64,000 bases of DNA. It comes from Cyrtodaria siliqua. Taxonomy: Eukaryota > Mollusca > Bivalvia > Adapedonta > Hiatellidae. This document shows, in pieces, positions 34,931 to 46,840 of the stretch. The number at the start of each line of letters is the position of its first letter. Positions within the stretch are counted from its first letter, which is position 1. Made by a program: the position numbers and the translations under genes. The stretch spans positions 1 through 64,000 of the forward strand of contig JAWPHD010010262.1 in NCBI GenBank assembly GCA_037043455.1, written 5' to 3'. The notes beneath the pieces are model-generated. The model ran no database searches. It was not told the DNA's origin and saw only the letters and a program-made list of their open reading frames with translations.

Positions 34931-36904
34931 CTTACAGTGATATTTCTTGTTTACCTCATTACCCTCTATGCGTCCCCAACGGATGGAGCCAAAATAAGAA
35001 TACTTATTGCGCATCTACATATCCTTATCTAAGAAATACACCCCACATGAACTTGAAATCTCAAAGGGTATAGGAGTTGTCACCAGCCCAAACACGTGTT
35101 AGGGTCATAATCAGATAAATGGAAATAATAACCTCCGTCACTTTTTCTGTAAATATTTCTTTGATGTATTGATTTTTTGTTTTACTTTTCAATTACAATG
35201 GTTGTCCTACTTAATCATGTGATTGTAATGATAATTTTTGCAATATAAAGTAGAAAAAAAAAACTAAGAAAAATGCGTAGTGGTAGTTATGCTGTCTGTC
35301 AAAATGATTGTCTATGTTTTCAACCGAATATTACTATGGTGCGTCACTTCTCGAGCCTGCAGTTTTTGACGAAGTAATGAAAAAAGCATACACTATTTAT
35401 ATAAATATTTGTTTTACTCATGCGGAGTAGTTTTAATTTATAAAAAAACATGTTACTGATGAAGATCGTTTGTCTGTCAAGTTCATAACCTCCGTATGTG
35501 ATCGCATGTGATCATCTGGCAGACACGCGAGTCAAGTACACGTACGTTTACCACATTAATATTTATTCATAATGAGGCTATTTGCGAACTACGTCATCAA
35601 TTCAAGTGTACACAGCCAATAAAGAGGAAAGCATGATGAGTACAATTTGTCGGTCAACACATTTTTCACCATAACGTCCGTCACAAGCACTCAATAAGAT
35701 TTCAAAATATCAAGTATACATACTGGTGACCAATAAAGTGATTGTAATTTGCAACTTTTTACCAAAAACTACAATGAAAATGTATTGTAAACTATTCTCT
35801 GCTTTGCACATAGTGTTTTCCCATGTTGTCACGGAAGTGACATTTTGACGAAGGAGCGGATAGTTATGAGGTTAGTAAGCAAAGCTCAAACATAACTGCC
35901 GATCGCGCACTGGGTTGTTCAAAGTAATCAGCATTATTAAAGCTCCAACAAAAATTCTGATCTGGACTGTTGATCGTACATTTTTAGGTAACAAAATATA
36001 TATGCAAATGGATCCCATTTTGTATTCAGAAATTGACAATGAATAGACAATGTAACACATAACGACCGTCACTTTCTTGTAATTGTCAAATTGTCAAACA
36101 TAACTTCCACTCTTTTTGGATAAAGAGTTGCATCAAATAAGATGAATTTTTATCCTGGTAATAATGTACTCAATAAATAATTACTACAGTTTTGTGATAT
36201 TGTATGAAAAGTATTGAAAAGTCTAATATGGAAATGGAAAAAAAAAGTGTGGGGTGAAAACCAGTAACGCCCGTCACTTTAAAACAGGTAAGATCCTGAG
36301 ACGAGGGAAACTCTCTCCATATTGTGTTTTCTTTCAATTGAAAGGATGTGCTCAACTACTTGGGAGTAGATTTTACCTGCACACAATATAGAAAGGGATA
36401 AGCAGAATTATGGGAAAAAAATTGTCAACATAACGCCATTCACATTTGTGCGCTCTGTAATTACAGTCAAAAACAAACTAATTGGATTGATAGACTATCT
36501 TTTTTAGGAGCAATCTTGATCTAATTCAAGTGGAATTATAGCTAAACTGTGAAGTTGAAAATCGCAGTGTGATGGACGTTTGACCCATTAGTAAATTACT
36601 GCAAGTTCCCCAAATTGTACCCATATAGAGGGGCCCTTTATGCAGGAGGTCAAAACCTATATATGTTGTGCCTCGAGTCTCTAAATGATCATACCAAACT
36701 AGAATCATAACCATTCATATTTGGACCAGATTAGCATTTTTTGTGATTTCTGACCCGATCAGAGCTAAAAAATCTGACACACGGATGAAAGGACGGCTGT
36801 GAACACTAAGTCAAGATCCGTAAACAGGCTCGACAATAATGGAATGAGATCCCACAATCGATGGCTTGTCATCACAAATTCCCACGCCCATCTTAAAATG
36901 TTAA
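34931..36904. repeat. Diverged repeat region with recurrent CATAACGTCCGTCAC
   Basis: The phrase (C)ATAAC(G/C)(T/C)CCGTCAC and close variants recur near 35129, 35481, 35669, 36055, 36261 and 36427, spaced by roughly 165-390 bp. I read this as an old, decayed tandem array. No gene is seen. Confidence 0.5.
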
Positions 36905-37420
36905 GGCCCACTAAGTGTGCATATATGGGCTGTTATAGGGAGGGGATCTCAATGGTTTCAAAGTCCCAAGGGGTGGGGATCGAGCCCGGGACAAAAGTTG
37001 TTTGGATGGATGTATCCATCTGTTCATTCCCATTAAGTGTATATATGCTTATAGGGTGGGGATCTTAAAAGTTATGACCCAGGCATTATGTCCCCAGGGG
37101 TAAGGATAGACCCCAGGCCAGATGCTGGTTGGATGGTTGTATCCGTCTGTTCATGTCCATTAAGTTATTATATGGTTATGGAGTGGGGATCTCAACGGTT
37201 TCCAAGTTGTGACCCAGACGCTAGGGATGGGTACGGACTCCTAATGCTTGCTGGATGGTTATATCCGTCTGTTTATGCCCAGTAAATGTATATATGGTTA
37301 TAGGGTGGGGATCTCTATGACCCAGGGACTATGTCCTCTGGAGAGGGGAGGAACCCCAGAGCCGAAGCTGGATGGATGGTTATATCCGTCTGTTCATGCT
37401 CAGTGTATAACTGTGGTTTT
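36905..37420 (+). repeat. Four tandem units of about 121 bp
   Basis: CCCA(C/T)TAAGTGTATATATGG, GGGTGGGGATCT and GGATGGTTGTATCCGTCTGT recur, with unit starts at about 36907, 37028, 37157 and 37277. Confidence 0.8.
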
Positions 37421-37598
37421 ATTTAAGAAAATCTTTTAAGGTTTTTCACTGCGCAAGTCTGTAAAACATATGACCACATACTCTCCATTTGAACAAACTT
37501 GATGAGGACAATAAACTTATGGTACAGGCAAAATATTAAACCTCTAGCTCATGAACCTCATAAAAAATCCACTACAATACATGGCTACATGTCAGAAT

Positions 37599-40500
37599 GC
37601 TGTGAAAACAGCCATCCACTAGTACATGACTATAGCAAAGTTTCACACTGCTGTGAGAAAATCTGCCATCCAGTAGTCACACAGGAAAGATTATTAAATG
37701 TGCTGTGTAAAAAGCCATCCACTAGTCACACATGACTATAGCAGTTTCACACTGTGCTGTGAGAAAAACAGCCATACAGTAGTCAGACAGGAAAGTTTAT
37801 CAATGTGCTGTGAAAACAGCAATCCACTAGTCACACATGACTATAGCAGTTTCACACCGTGCTTTGAGAAAAACAGCCATACAGTAGTCAGACAGAAAAG
37901 TTTATCAATATGCTGTGAAAACAGCCATCCACTAGTCACACATGACTATAGCAGTTTCACACTGTGCTGTGAGAAAAACAGCCATCCAGTAGTCACACAG
38001 GGAAGTTTATCAATGTGCTGTTAAAACAGCCATTCACCAGTCACACATGACTATAGCAAAGTTCACTCTGTGCTGTGAGAAAAACAGCCATCCAGTAGTC
38101 ACACAGGAAAATTTATCAATGTGCTGTGAAAACAGCCATCCACTAGTCACACATGACTATAGCAAAGTTTCACACTGTGCTGTGAGAAAAACAGCCATAC
38201 AATAGTCACACAGGAAAGTTTATCAATGTGCTGTGAAAACAGACATCCACTAGTCACACATGATTATAGTAAAGTTTCACATTGTGCTGTGAGAAAAACA
38301 GCCATCCAGTAGTCACACAGGAAAGTTTATCAATGTGCTGTGAAAACAGCCATCCACTAGTCACACATGACTATAGCAAAGTTTCACACTGTGCTGTGAG
38401 AAAAACAGCCATCCAGTAGTCACACAGGAAAGTTTATCAATGTGCTGTGAAAACAGCCATCCACTAGTCACACATGGCTATAGCAAAGTTTCACACTGTG
38501 CTGTGAGAAAAACAGCCATCCAGTAGTCACACAGGAAAGTTTATTAAATGTGCTGTGTAAAAAGCCATCCACTAGTCACACATGACTACAGTATGTTTCA
38601 CACTGTGCTGTGAGAAAAACAGCCATACAGTAGTCACACAGGAAAGTTTATCAATGTGCTGTGAAAACAACCATCCACTAGTCACACATGACTATAGCAG
38701 TTTCACACCGTGCTTTGAGAAAAACAGCCATACAGTAGTCAGACAGAAAAGTTTATCAATATGCTGTGAAAATAGCCATCCACTAGTCACACGTGACTAT
38801 AGCAGTTTCACACTGTGCTGTGAGAAAAACAGCCATCCAGTAATCACACAGGGAAGTTTATCAATGTGCTGTGAAAACAGCCATTCACCAGTCACACATG
38901 ACTATAGCAAAGTTTCACACTGTGCTGTGAGATAAACAGCCATCCAGTAGTCAAACAGGAAAATTTATCAATGTGCTGTGAAAACAGCCATCCACTAGTC
39001 ACACATGACTATAGCAAAGTTTCACACTGTGCTGTGAGAAAACCAGCCATACAATAGTCACACAGGAAAGTTTATCAATGTGCTGTGAAAACAGACATCC
39101 ACTAGTCACACATGATTATAGTAAAGTTTCACATTGTGCTGTGAGAAAAACAGCCATCCAGTAGTCACACAGGAAAGTTTATCAATGTGCTGTGAAAACA
39201 GCCATCCACTAGTCACACATGACTATAGCAAAGTTTCACACTGTGCTGTGAGAAAAACAGCCATCCAGTAGTCACACAGGAAAGTTTATCAATGTGGTGT
39301 GAAAACAGCCATCCACTAGTCACACATGACTATAGCAAAGTTTCACACTGTGCTGTGAGAAAAACAGCCATCCTGTAGTCACACAGGAAGGTTTATCAAT
39401 GTGCTGTGAAAACAGCCATCCACTAGTCACACATGACTATAGCAAAGTTTCACACTGTGCTGTGAGAAGAACAGCCATCCAGTAGTCACACAGGAAAGTG
39501 TATCAATGTGCTGTGAAAACCGCCATCCAATAGTCACACATGACTATAGCAAAGTTTTACACTGTGCTGTGAGAAAAACAGACATCCAGTAGTCACACAC
39601 ATTTTTTTATCAATGTGCTGTGAAAACAGCCATCCACTAGTCACACATGACTATAGCAAAGTTTCACACTGTGCTGTGAAAAAAACAGCCATCCAGTAGT
39701 CACACAGGAAAGTTTATCAATGTGTTGTGAAAACAGCCATCCACTAGTCACACATGACTATAGCAAAGTTTCACACTGTGCTGTGAGAAAAACAGCCATC
39801 AAGCCATCACACAGGAAAGTTTATCAATGTGCTGTGAAAACAGCCATCCACTATTCACACATGACTATAGCAAAGTTTCACACTGTGCTGTGAGAAAAAC
39901 AGCCATCCAGTAGTCACACAGGAAAGTTTATCAATGTTCTGTGAAAACAGCCATCCACAAGTCACACATGACTACAGCAAAGTTTCACACTGCTGTGAGA
40001 AAAACAGCCACACAGTAGTCACACAGGAAGGTTTATCAATGTGCTTTGAAAACAGCCATCCATTAGTCACACATAACTATAGCAAAGTTTCACACTGCTG
40101 TGAGAAAAACAGCCATCCAGTAGTCACACAGGAAAGTTTATCAATGTGCTGTGAAAACAGCCATCCACTAGTCACACATGCCTATAGCAAAGTTTCACAC
40201 TGTGCTGTGAGAAGAACAGCCATCAAGTCGTCACACAGCAAAGTTGATCAATGTGCTGTTTTCACAGCCATCCACTAGTCACACATGACTATAGCAAAGT
40301 TTCACAACGCTGTGAGAAAAACAGCCATACAGTAGTCACACAGGAAAGTTTATCAATGTGCTGTGAAAACAGCCATCCACTAGTCACACATGACTATAGC
40401 AAAGTTTCACACTGTGCTGTGAGAAAAACAGCCATCCAGTAGTCACACAGGAAAGTTTATCAATGTGCCGTGAAAACAGCCATCCACTAGTCACACATGA

Positions 40501-41345
40501 CTATAGCAAAGTTTCACACTGTGCTGTGAGAAGAACAGCCATCAAGTCGTCACACAGCAAAGTTGATCAATATGCTGTTTTCACAGCCATCCACTAGTCA
40601 CACATGACTATAGCAAAGTTTCACAATGCTGTGAGAAAAACAGCCATACAGTAGTCACACAGGAAAGTTTATCAATGAGCTGTGAAAACAGCCATCCACT
40701 AGTCACACATGACTATAGCAGTTTCACACTGTGCTGTGAGAAAAACAGCCATCCAGTAGTCACACAGGAAAGTTGATCAATGTGCTGTGAAAACAGCCAT
40801 CCACTAGTCACACATGAATATAGCAAAGTTTCACACTGTGCTGTGAGAAAAACAGCCATCCAGTAGTCACACAGGAAAGTTTATCAATGTGCTGTGAAAA
40901 CAGTCATCCAGTAGTCACACATGGCTATAGCAAAGTTTCACACTGTGCTGTGAGAAAAACAGCCATCCAGTAGTCACACAGGAAAGTTGATCAATGTGCT
41001 GTGAAAACAGCCATCCACTAGTCACACATGACTATAGCAAAGTTTCACACTATGCTGTGAGAAAAACAGCCATCCAGTAGTCACACAGGAAAGTTTATCA
41101 ATGTGCTGTGAAAACAGCCATCCACTAGTCACACATGACTATAGCAAAGTTTCACACTGTGCTGTGAGAAAAACAGCCATCCTGTAGTCACACAGGAAGG
41201 TTTATCAATGTGCTGTGAAAACAGCCATCCACTAGTCACACATGACTATAGCATAGTTTCACACTGTGCTGTAAGAAAAAAGCCATCCAGTAGTCACACA
41301 GGAAAGTTTATCAATGTGCTGTGAAAACAGACATCCACTAGTTGC
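37599..41345 (+). repeat. 107-bp satellite, about 35 copies
   Basis: The unit contains two related halves: one of 59 bp (AGCCATCCACTAGTCACACA then TGACTATAGCAAAG) and one of 48 bp (AGCCATCCAGTAGTCACACA then GGAAAGTTTATCAATG). Some units lack AAG or GT, shifting period by two to three bases. Segments such as 38100-38500 and 38940-39300 resemble each other over several units, suggesting block duplication. Open frames over it end at the CAGTAG in each unit. Confidence 0.93.
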
Positions 41346-41471
41346 ACAGAATGAAGTTGGAATCTCAGATGATGCAGTGGATGATAATCTCTGTTGGACA
41401 ATGTTCATTGATGGCATTTCTGTTGAAGAACACATCATACCTTACAAAGGCCATGATAAAGATGTACTTTG
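41346..41471 (+). CDS. Possible terminal exon, unidentified
   Basis: Immediately after the satellite, an open frame reads AQNEVGISDDAVDDNLCWTM and continues to HDKDVL and a TGA at 41469-41471. It is acidic and looks more like protein than neighbouring sequence. A possible acceptor TTGCACAG/AATGAAG precedes it. No family is recognised and no other exon was found, so this is weak. Part of the stop region and following sequence (41445-41514) recurs in diverged form at 41982-42052. Confidence 0.3.
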
Positions 41472-42172
41472 AACACTTGTACTACCTTTATGTAAAAGAT
41501 ACGTACTGAGAACACATATTTCTCCCATTTCTGCTCATGTGAGATATGCATTTTCCTCATGTGAGATAACTCTATCTTACATGAAGTGACTTACGACGTC
41601 ATGACGTTACGTCGACGTCGCCTTATTCTGGCGTTAAATCAGCAAAGTCATTGATTTTATGCCGGTAAGAAACACATAATGGGAGAAAAATAATCCATCA
41701 TGAGTGATCCATGTGAGATAGGGAAATCTCACCCTCAGGATCAGAATTGCAACCAGGCACTCGGCAGAGCCTCGTTCCTGGTTGCAATTCTAACCCCTCG
41801 GGTGAGATTTCTCTATCTCACATGGATACTCATGATGGGTTATTATATTCTCAAAACTTAACATGCTAAGAACACTCGATACTCTTGATGCTATAGCTTG
41901 CTTAAACCTGTAGACTGATCATGATATATACGGTGTAATTCCCCTGCTACTTTTATAATAAATGGCACATTCCTAGCAATGACCATGATAAAGATATACT
42001 GTGAACACTCGTATTACTTTATATACTAACTAAACAGAATACTAAGAACACTCGTAATTCATATAATTATGAGATCTGTGATTTGAATACCGACTATAAA
42101 TACAGCTTTAAGATGTTGACGTATGTTACGACTGTGCATGCCACTCTCAAACTCAGAACTCTACAATGGACT
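41472..42172. repeat. Duplicated segment around a foldback element
   Basis: CCATGATAAAGATGTACTTTG...AACAC (41448-41514) and CCATGATAAAGATATACTGTG...AACACTCG (41982-42052) are diverged direct copies on either side of a hairpin element. CATGTGAGATA recurs near 41536, 41560 and 41710. Confidence 0.6.
41683..41852. mobile_element. Foldback MITE of about 170 bp
   Basis: Arms share ATCCATGTGAGATAG(G)GAAATCTCACC and CAGAATTGCAACCAGG in inverted orientation around a short centre (CACTCGGCAGAGCCTCGTT). Confidence 0.8.
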
Positions 42173-43610
42173 TAATGCATTCTAGACTTGATCGTCTGTG
42201 TCTGGCGCATACTCATCTGTGCCTGACCTATTGCCTCGGCATCTGTTTTTATCTAGTGTAAGTAGCAGTTTGATGACCATCTTCCCATTGTTTTAATGAG
42301 ATGATCTCTTATGCCAACCTTAACAGCTGTGGTCGATGAACCGACACGAAAACTATGTCCCGAATACATTGTTGAGTTCATCCCTAACTTATTCAATTTA
42401 ATACTAGAAAAGAAGTATTCCTTATTTAACGCTGTACCTCTCGAAGTTGTAAAAAGTGGGTCTCTAGGTGAGGCCTCCAATGTCAAGCGCAAGTTCACAT
42501 ACGCATCCATGAATGTATGAATGGCATTAATACTAATACGAACACCTTTACGTAATACATATTTTTTGGAGTTTTTCAAGTTTACTAAGTACCTTGTTTT
42601 GTCCTTGTCAATATTAACATCTTCGAGACACAGGTGAATGGATGCATCAAAGTTACAGTCTGCTATTGTGAATTCACACAGCGCATAAACCCGAAGAAAG
42701 TCATGGTGGAAGCAGCAGCTATCATAAAGCTGTTATACATTCCTAGTGCATCCTTGTTCAAGGTTTTAATAATGTCCTGTAGAACTTGAAATGTTATTGG
42801 TAGCCTTTGTTTAGCAGTGTTACACTGCGATTTTTTAAGTCCTCGTAACACTACTTGTAATCGAGATAAGCTGGAAGGCGTGGTAAGCGGTGTAGTCACC
42901 CTATACTTTCAATAGCCCTATACTTTCAATAGAAATGACGAATGCCTGACAAATAGTGCTTAAAGGTAATAGCGACAAAATAGACAACTATTTCTTCATT
43001 GATTTGCGGTGGGGATGGACTACTGTCTGACCACAGGGAATGTTGTACCAGAAACTGCGTAAAAGTTTTAAAAGCAGTTTTATACAGATTAACAGTACCT
43101 TCTGCTAAGGATGCTGACCATAGATGCGCTACTGTGTGATCTAGATAAGATAAAGATTGTTGAGATGTGGTACGATCATTGGTAGCAGATCCACTTGAGG
43201 CGTTAATCTCCGGAATCTTCCAATCTGTAAACGAGATAAACTGTCACTTATAAAGTTATTCTTTCCTGGTTAACACATGAATTAAAAAGTTACCTTCAGC
43301 TGCGCATAATGTGAGTCTACGCATAAGTTGCATAATCAAAGGTGATTTGCTGCGCCTTTTGAAATAATTGCTACCGTTGCTGGTTATCACAATGAAACAC
43401 GATCCACTTCCGAGCCCAAGATTTATGCCATGCAACTACGCTAGTAACAATTGGAACTAATTCCATGCAAGCGATTGACATGCTAGGGTCACCTAATTTT
43501 GGGAGATCTGTTGGCCAGGGTACGGAAAACCAACTTCCCTGAAAATATCCCCCATAGCCGTTTGCACCACTTGCGTCTGTATATAGTTCCAAATCTGCTG
43601 TATCAGAGAC
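42173..43610 (-). pseudogene. DIRS-like retroelement remnant: RNase H and tyrosine recombinase
   Basis: Minus-strand order is RNase H then recombinase, as in DIRS-type elements. RNase H: ELYTDASGANGYGGYFQGSW, CMELVPI and FHCDN supply the Asp-Glu-Asp residues (43592-43371). A frame change follows, then ATVAIISKG and SKSPLIMQLMRRLTLCAAE, a 69-nt intron, and the recombinase core-binding part (LAEGTVNLYKTAFKTF, YLSGIRHFY). A 17-bp tandem duplication (42899-42932) and a stop break it there. It resumes RLQVVLRGLKK, FFGFMRC, one-base loss, EFTIADCNFDASIHL, and the catalytic block GHSFRVG and MGRWSSNCYLH. A TAG (42253-42255) then stands where the nucleophile Tyr is expected, before IKTDAEAIGQAQ; the old stop is at 42173-42175. 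Reverse transcriptase and gag are absent. Confidence 0.85.
43225..43293 (-). other. Predicted 69-nt intron in the DIRS-like remnant
   Basis: Donor GAAG/GTAAC at 43293 and acceptor TTTACAG/AT at 43225. Joining gives LCAAE-DWKIPEINASSG in one frame through to the recombinase. Confidence 0.6.
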
Positions 43611-43815
43611 TTTTATTCAGTGAAATGTATACATGAAAACATGAGGATAGACCCTAAGAAGTATGTAGGAATACATTCGTGAGTTTGGAAAAAAAAAAGT
43701 TTTAATTATTATATGTAAATAAAGTGGGACCCACAATATTTACCTTTTATGCGATCACGTGACTTCCATTAGCGCATTAGGTTTTCACCATAGTATGTAT
43801 TGAGCAATATGTATA
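43611..43815. other. Spacer, no gene
   Basis: AT-rich DNA between the retroelement remnant and the SINE. Confidence 0.5.
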
Positions 43816-44084
43816 GCCCGCTTAGCTCAGTTGGGAGCGTTGTCCGATTACTTCACGCTCACGCACACTATTATTACTGCTAGTGTAAAGAAAAGGTAAT
43901 TTTAGTTTGGGCTGCGAGTTCAAACGCACGAAGTGGATTTTCTTTTTTATTGTACCGTGATTGAATTCCGTTAAACAATCTTGCTTTTAATTAGTAAATA
44001 TTGAATAATGTTTAGTGTGTAATGTTTGCGAACATAATTATTGTGTGTTTAATAAGCTAAAAGTTACGGACAGTGTCCCTTTAA
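43816..44084 (+). mobile_element. tRNA-derived SINE, copy 2
   Basis: Head GCCCGCTTAGCTCAGTTGGG with A box, a longer middle than copy 1, B-box-like GAGTTCAAACG, then a body shared with copy 1 (GAATTCCGTTAAACAA, TATTGAATAATG, TAATAAGCTAAAAGTTACGG) and tail CAGTGTCCCTTTAAAG. Acceptor-like ends CCGCTT and AAGTGG still pair with one wobble. Confidence 0.75.
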
Positions 44085-46350
44085 AGCAGTTTCAGAGAAG
44101 ATGTCATTTTTAACGTTTTCCTATATAACTCTATGTAAACTTTGGGTCGCCGTGGCGGCCATTTTGATTATTCGACGATAACGAAAAACACATACTTGAT
44201 AGAGGCTAACCCAAGGAACATGTTAATGATATTTCACAAGAATGGAATAAATGCTTTCGGAGAAGAGGTTGTTTGCAATTTCCTTAAATTTGACCTAATT
44301 TTAGCCATGGCGGCCATCTTGGATGACTGGCAGCCGCAAAAACTTAATTCTGAGGGGGACTATCCCAAAGATCATTGTAATGAAGTTTCATCAAAATGCT
44401 TCAAGCGGTTTCAGAGAAGATGTTATTTTTAGCCTTTTCCTATATAACTCTATGTAAACTTTGGATCGCCGTGGCGGCCATTTTGATTATTCGACGATAA
44501 CGAAAAACATAAACTTGATGGAGGCTAACCCAAGGAACAGGTTTATGATATTTCTCAAGAATGGAATAAGTGGTTTCGGAGATGTTCATTTGAAATTTTC
44601 TTAAATTTGACCTAGTTTTAGCCATGGCGGCCATCTTGGACGACTGGCAGCCGCAAAAACACAATTCTGAGGGGGACTATCCTAAAGATCATTGTAATGA
44701 AGTTTCATCAAAATCCTTTATGCGGTTTCAGAGAAGATGTTATTTTTAGCCTTTTCCTATATAACTCTATGTAAACTTTGGATCGCCGTGGCGGCCATTT
44801 TGATTATTTGAGGATAACGAAAAACACAAACTTGATGGAGGCTAACCCAAGGAACAGGTTTATGATATTTCACAAGAATGGAATAAGTGGTTTCGGGGAT
44901 GTTGTTTGAAATTTCCTTAAACTTGACCTAGTTTTAGCCATGGCGACCATCTTGGATGCATGGCAGAGCAGAAAACATAAATTTGAGAGGGACTATCCCA
45001 AAGATCATTGTGATTTAAGTTTCATCAAAATCCTTCAAGTGGTTTCAGAGAAGATGTCATTTTTAACGTTTTCCTATATAACTCTATGTAAACTTTGGTT
45101 GTCGTCGTGGCCATTTTGATTATTCGACGATAACGAAAAACACAAACTTGATAGAGGCCAATCCAAGGAACATGTATATGATATTTCACAAGAATGAATG
45201 TGGTTTTGGAATGTCGTTTGAAATTTCCTTAAAGGTCAAGGTATGATACGGGGGTATTTTGGCCCCCAATATATTCAAACTGCAAAAAATATAATATTTA
45301 CATATAATCTGTTGTGCATATTGAAGTAAATTGATCATATTCTATCTTCAACATATATTTTTATTTATCTTATTTATCTAGAAGAATTAATAGGGTCTCA
45401 AAAAATGGCATTTTTGGTAATTTTGTTATATTTTGTTGATTTTGGACCTTTCTGGGCAAGATTTTGATTCTAAAAATATAGAGCGCACCTCCGAGCACAT
45501 ACAGTTTTTTGGCTAATGATGCATCCCTATCAAGTACCTGTTTCAACAAAAAATCAGCTGTGCTCGAGGGTGCGCTCTGTATTTCCAAGACCAAAAACTG
45601 ATCGAAAACTGCTGAAAATGAACAAAAATGTCATTTTTTGAACGAAAAGGCCTTGTTTGTGAGGCTCTTAAAATCATTTAGAGCCTTCAAACGTACTTGT
45701 AATGAGTTTTAATAATGATTCAGTTCATTTGTAGCATAACGAAAGTTCAAAACTTGAACATTAAAACTTTCAATATTGGGGGCCAATTTTATCCTTTATC
45801 ATACCTAGTCCTTTGACCTAGTTTTAGCCATGGCGGCCATCTTGGACGCATGGCAGCCGCAAAAAACATAAATCTGAGAGGAACTATCCACAAGATCATT
45901 GTGATTTAAGTTTCATCAAAATCCTTCAAGCGGTTTCAGAGAAGATGTCATTTTTAACGTTTTCCTATATAACTCTATGTAAACTTTGAGTCGCCGTGGC
46001 AGCCATTTTGATTATTCAACGATAACGAAAAACACAAACTTGATAGAGGCCAACCCAAGGAACATGTTAATGATATTTCACAAGAATGGAATAAATGCTT
46101 TCGGAGGAGAGGTTGTTTGCAATTTCCTGTTTGGTATTTCACAATAATGGATTAAGTGGTTTCGGAGATGTCGTTTAAAAATTCTTTAAATTTGACCTAG
46201 TTTTAGCCATGGTGGCCATCTTGGATGATTGGTGGCCATGAAAAACACAGTTCTGAGAGGGGCCTCCAAGGTAACATTGTGATGAAGTTTCATCAAAATC
46301 CTTCAAGCAGTTTCAGAGGAGATGTCGATTTTATAAAACTGCTAATAGGA
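44085..46350 (+). repeat. Dispersed repeat family B, interrupted by a MITE
   Basis: Six to seven units of roughly 310-320 bp with ATAACTCTATGTAAACTTTGG, CGACGATAACGAAAAACA and GCCATGGCGGCCATCTTGGA. It lacks both family termini. The element at 45234-45811 splits one unit. Confidence 0.88.
45234..45811. mobile_element. MITE with about 34-bp terminal inverted repeats
   Basis: Left GGTCAAGGTATGATACGGGG and right end the inverse of GGACTAGGTATGATAAAGG; both then read TTGGCCCCCAATAT. Inside is a second hairpin, AGAGCGCACCTCCGAGCACA against TGTGCTCGAGGGTGCGCTCT (about 45480-45583). No transposase seen. Confidence 0.75.
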
Positions 46351-46840
46351 CATCCTAATATTTTGGGTTTAGGTGGCTACACCATTGTTCTCCCAATTGT
46401 CTAAGTAGCCACAAAAACTCAAAATAGCCACATAAACATACGGAATAAATAGAATTTACAGTTACTATTGTTCTTAAAGTCCCATAACCCCAATCTGTTA
46501 GCTCGGATGGACGGACGTACACACAGAGAGGTACTTGTGTGCCAACTGCCTTGTGTGACCAGGTCGTACGTATTTTTTATACTTGTGCAATTATCAAAAA
46601 GGTGTATGGAGCTAGGGGGTTTGTGTGACATATCCATCCTCTTTTGTAAATTTTGCTAATAAAACAGTTTGCATACCACGATTATACACGAATACTCGGG
46701 TACATTTTTTCTTTTATTTTCTATAACTGAAATGATGACAGTTACCAAAGCAGTTGTCAAGAGGAAGCAAAATCCTCCTTTTCATTATAAGAAAATCAAA
46801 GCGCATCCTTTCATAGCAATGAAAACTATCTAGTCTACAA
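46351..46840. other. No gene recognised
   Basis: AT-rich spacer with repeat scraps (CGGATGGACGGACGTACACA near 46504). Confidence 0.5.

Noticed and set aside
37499..40442. Open frames with repeated SHPLVTHDYSKVSHC
   Set aside because: They only follow the 107-bp satellite and stop at the CAGTAG present in each unit.
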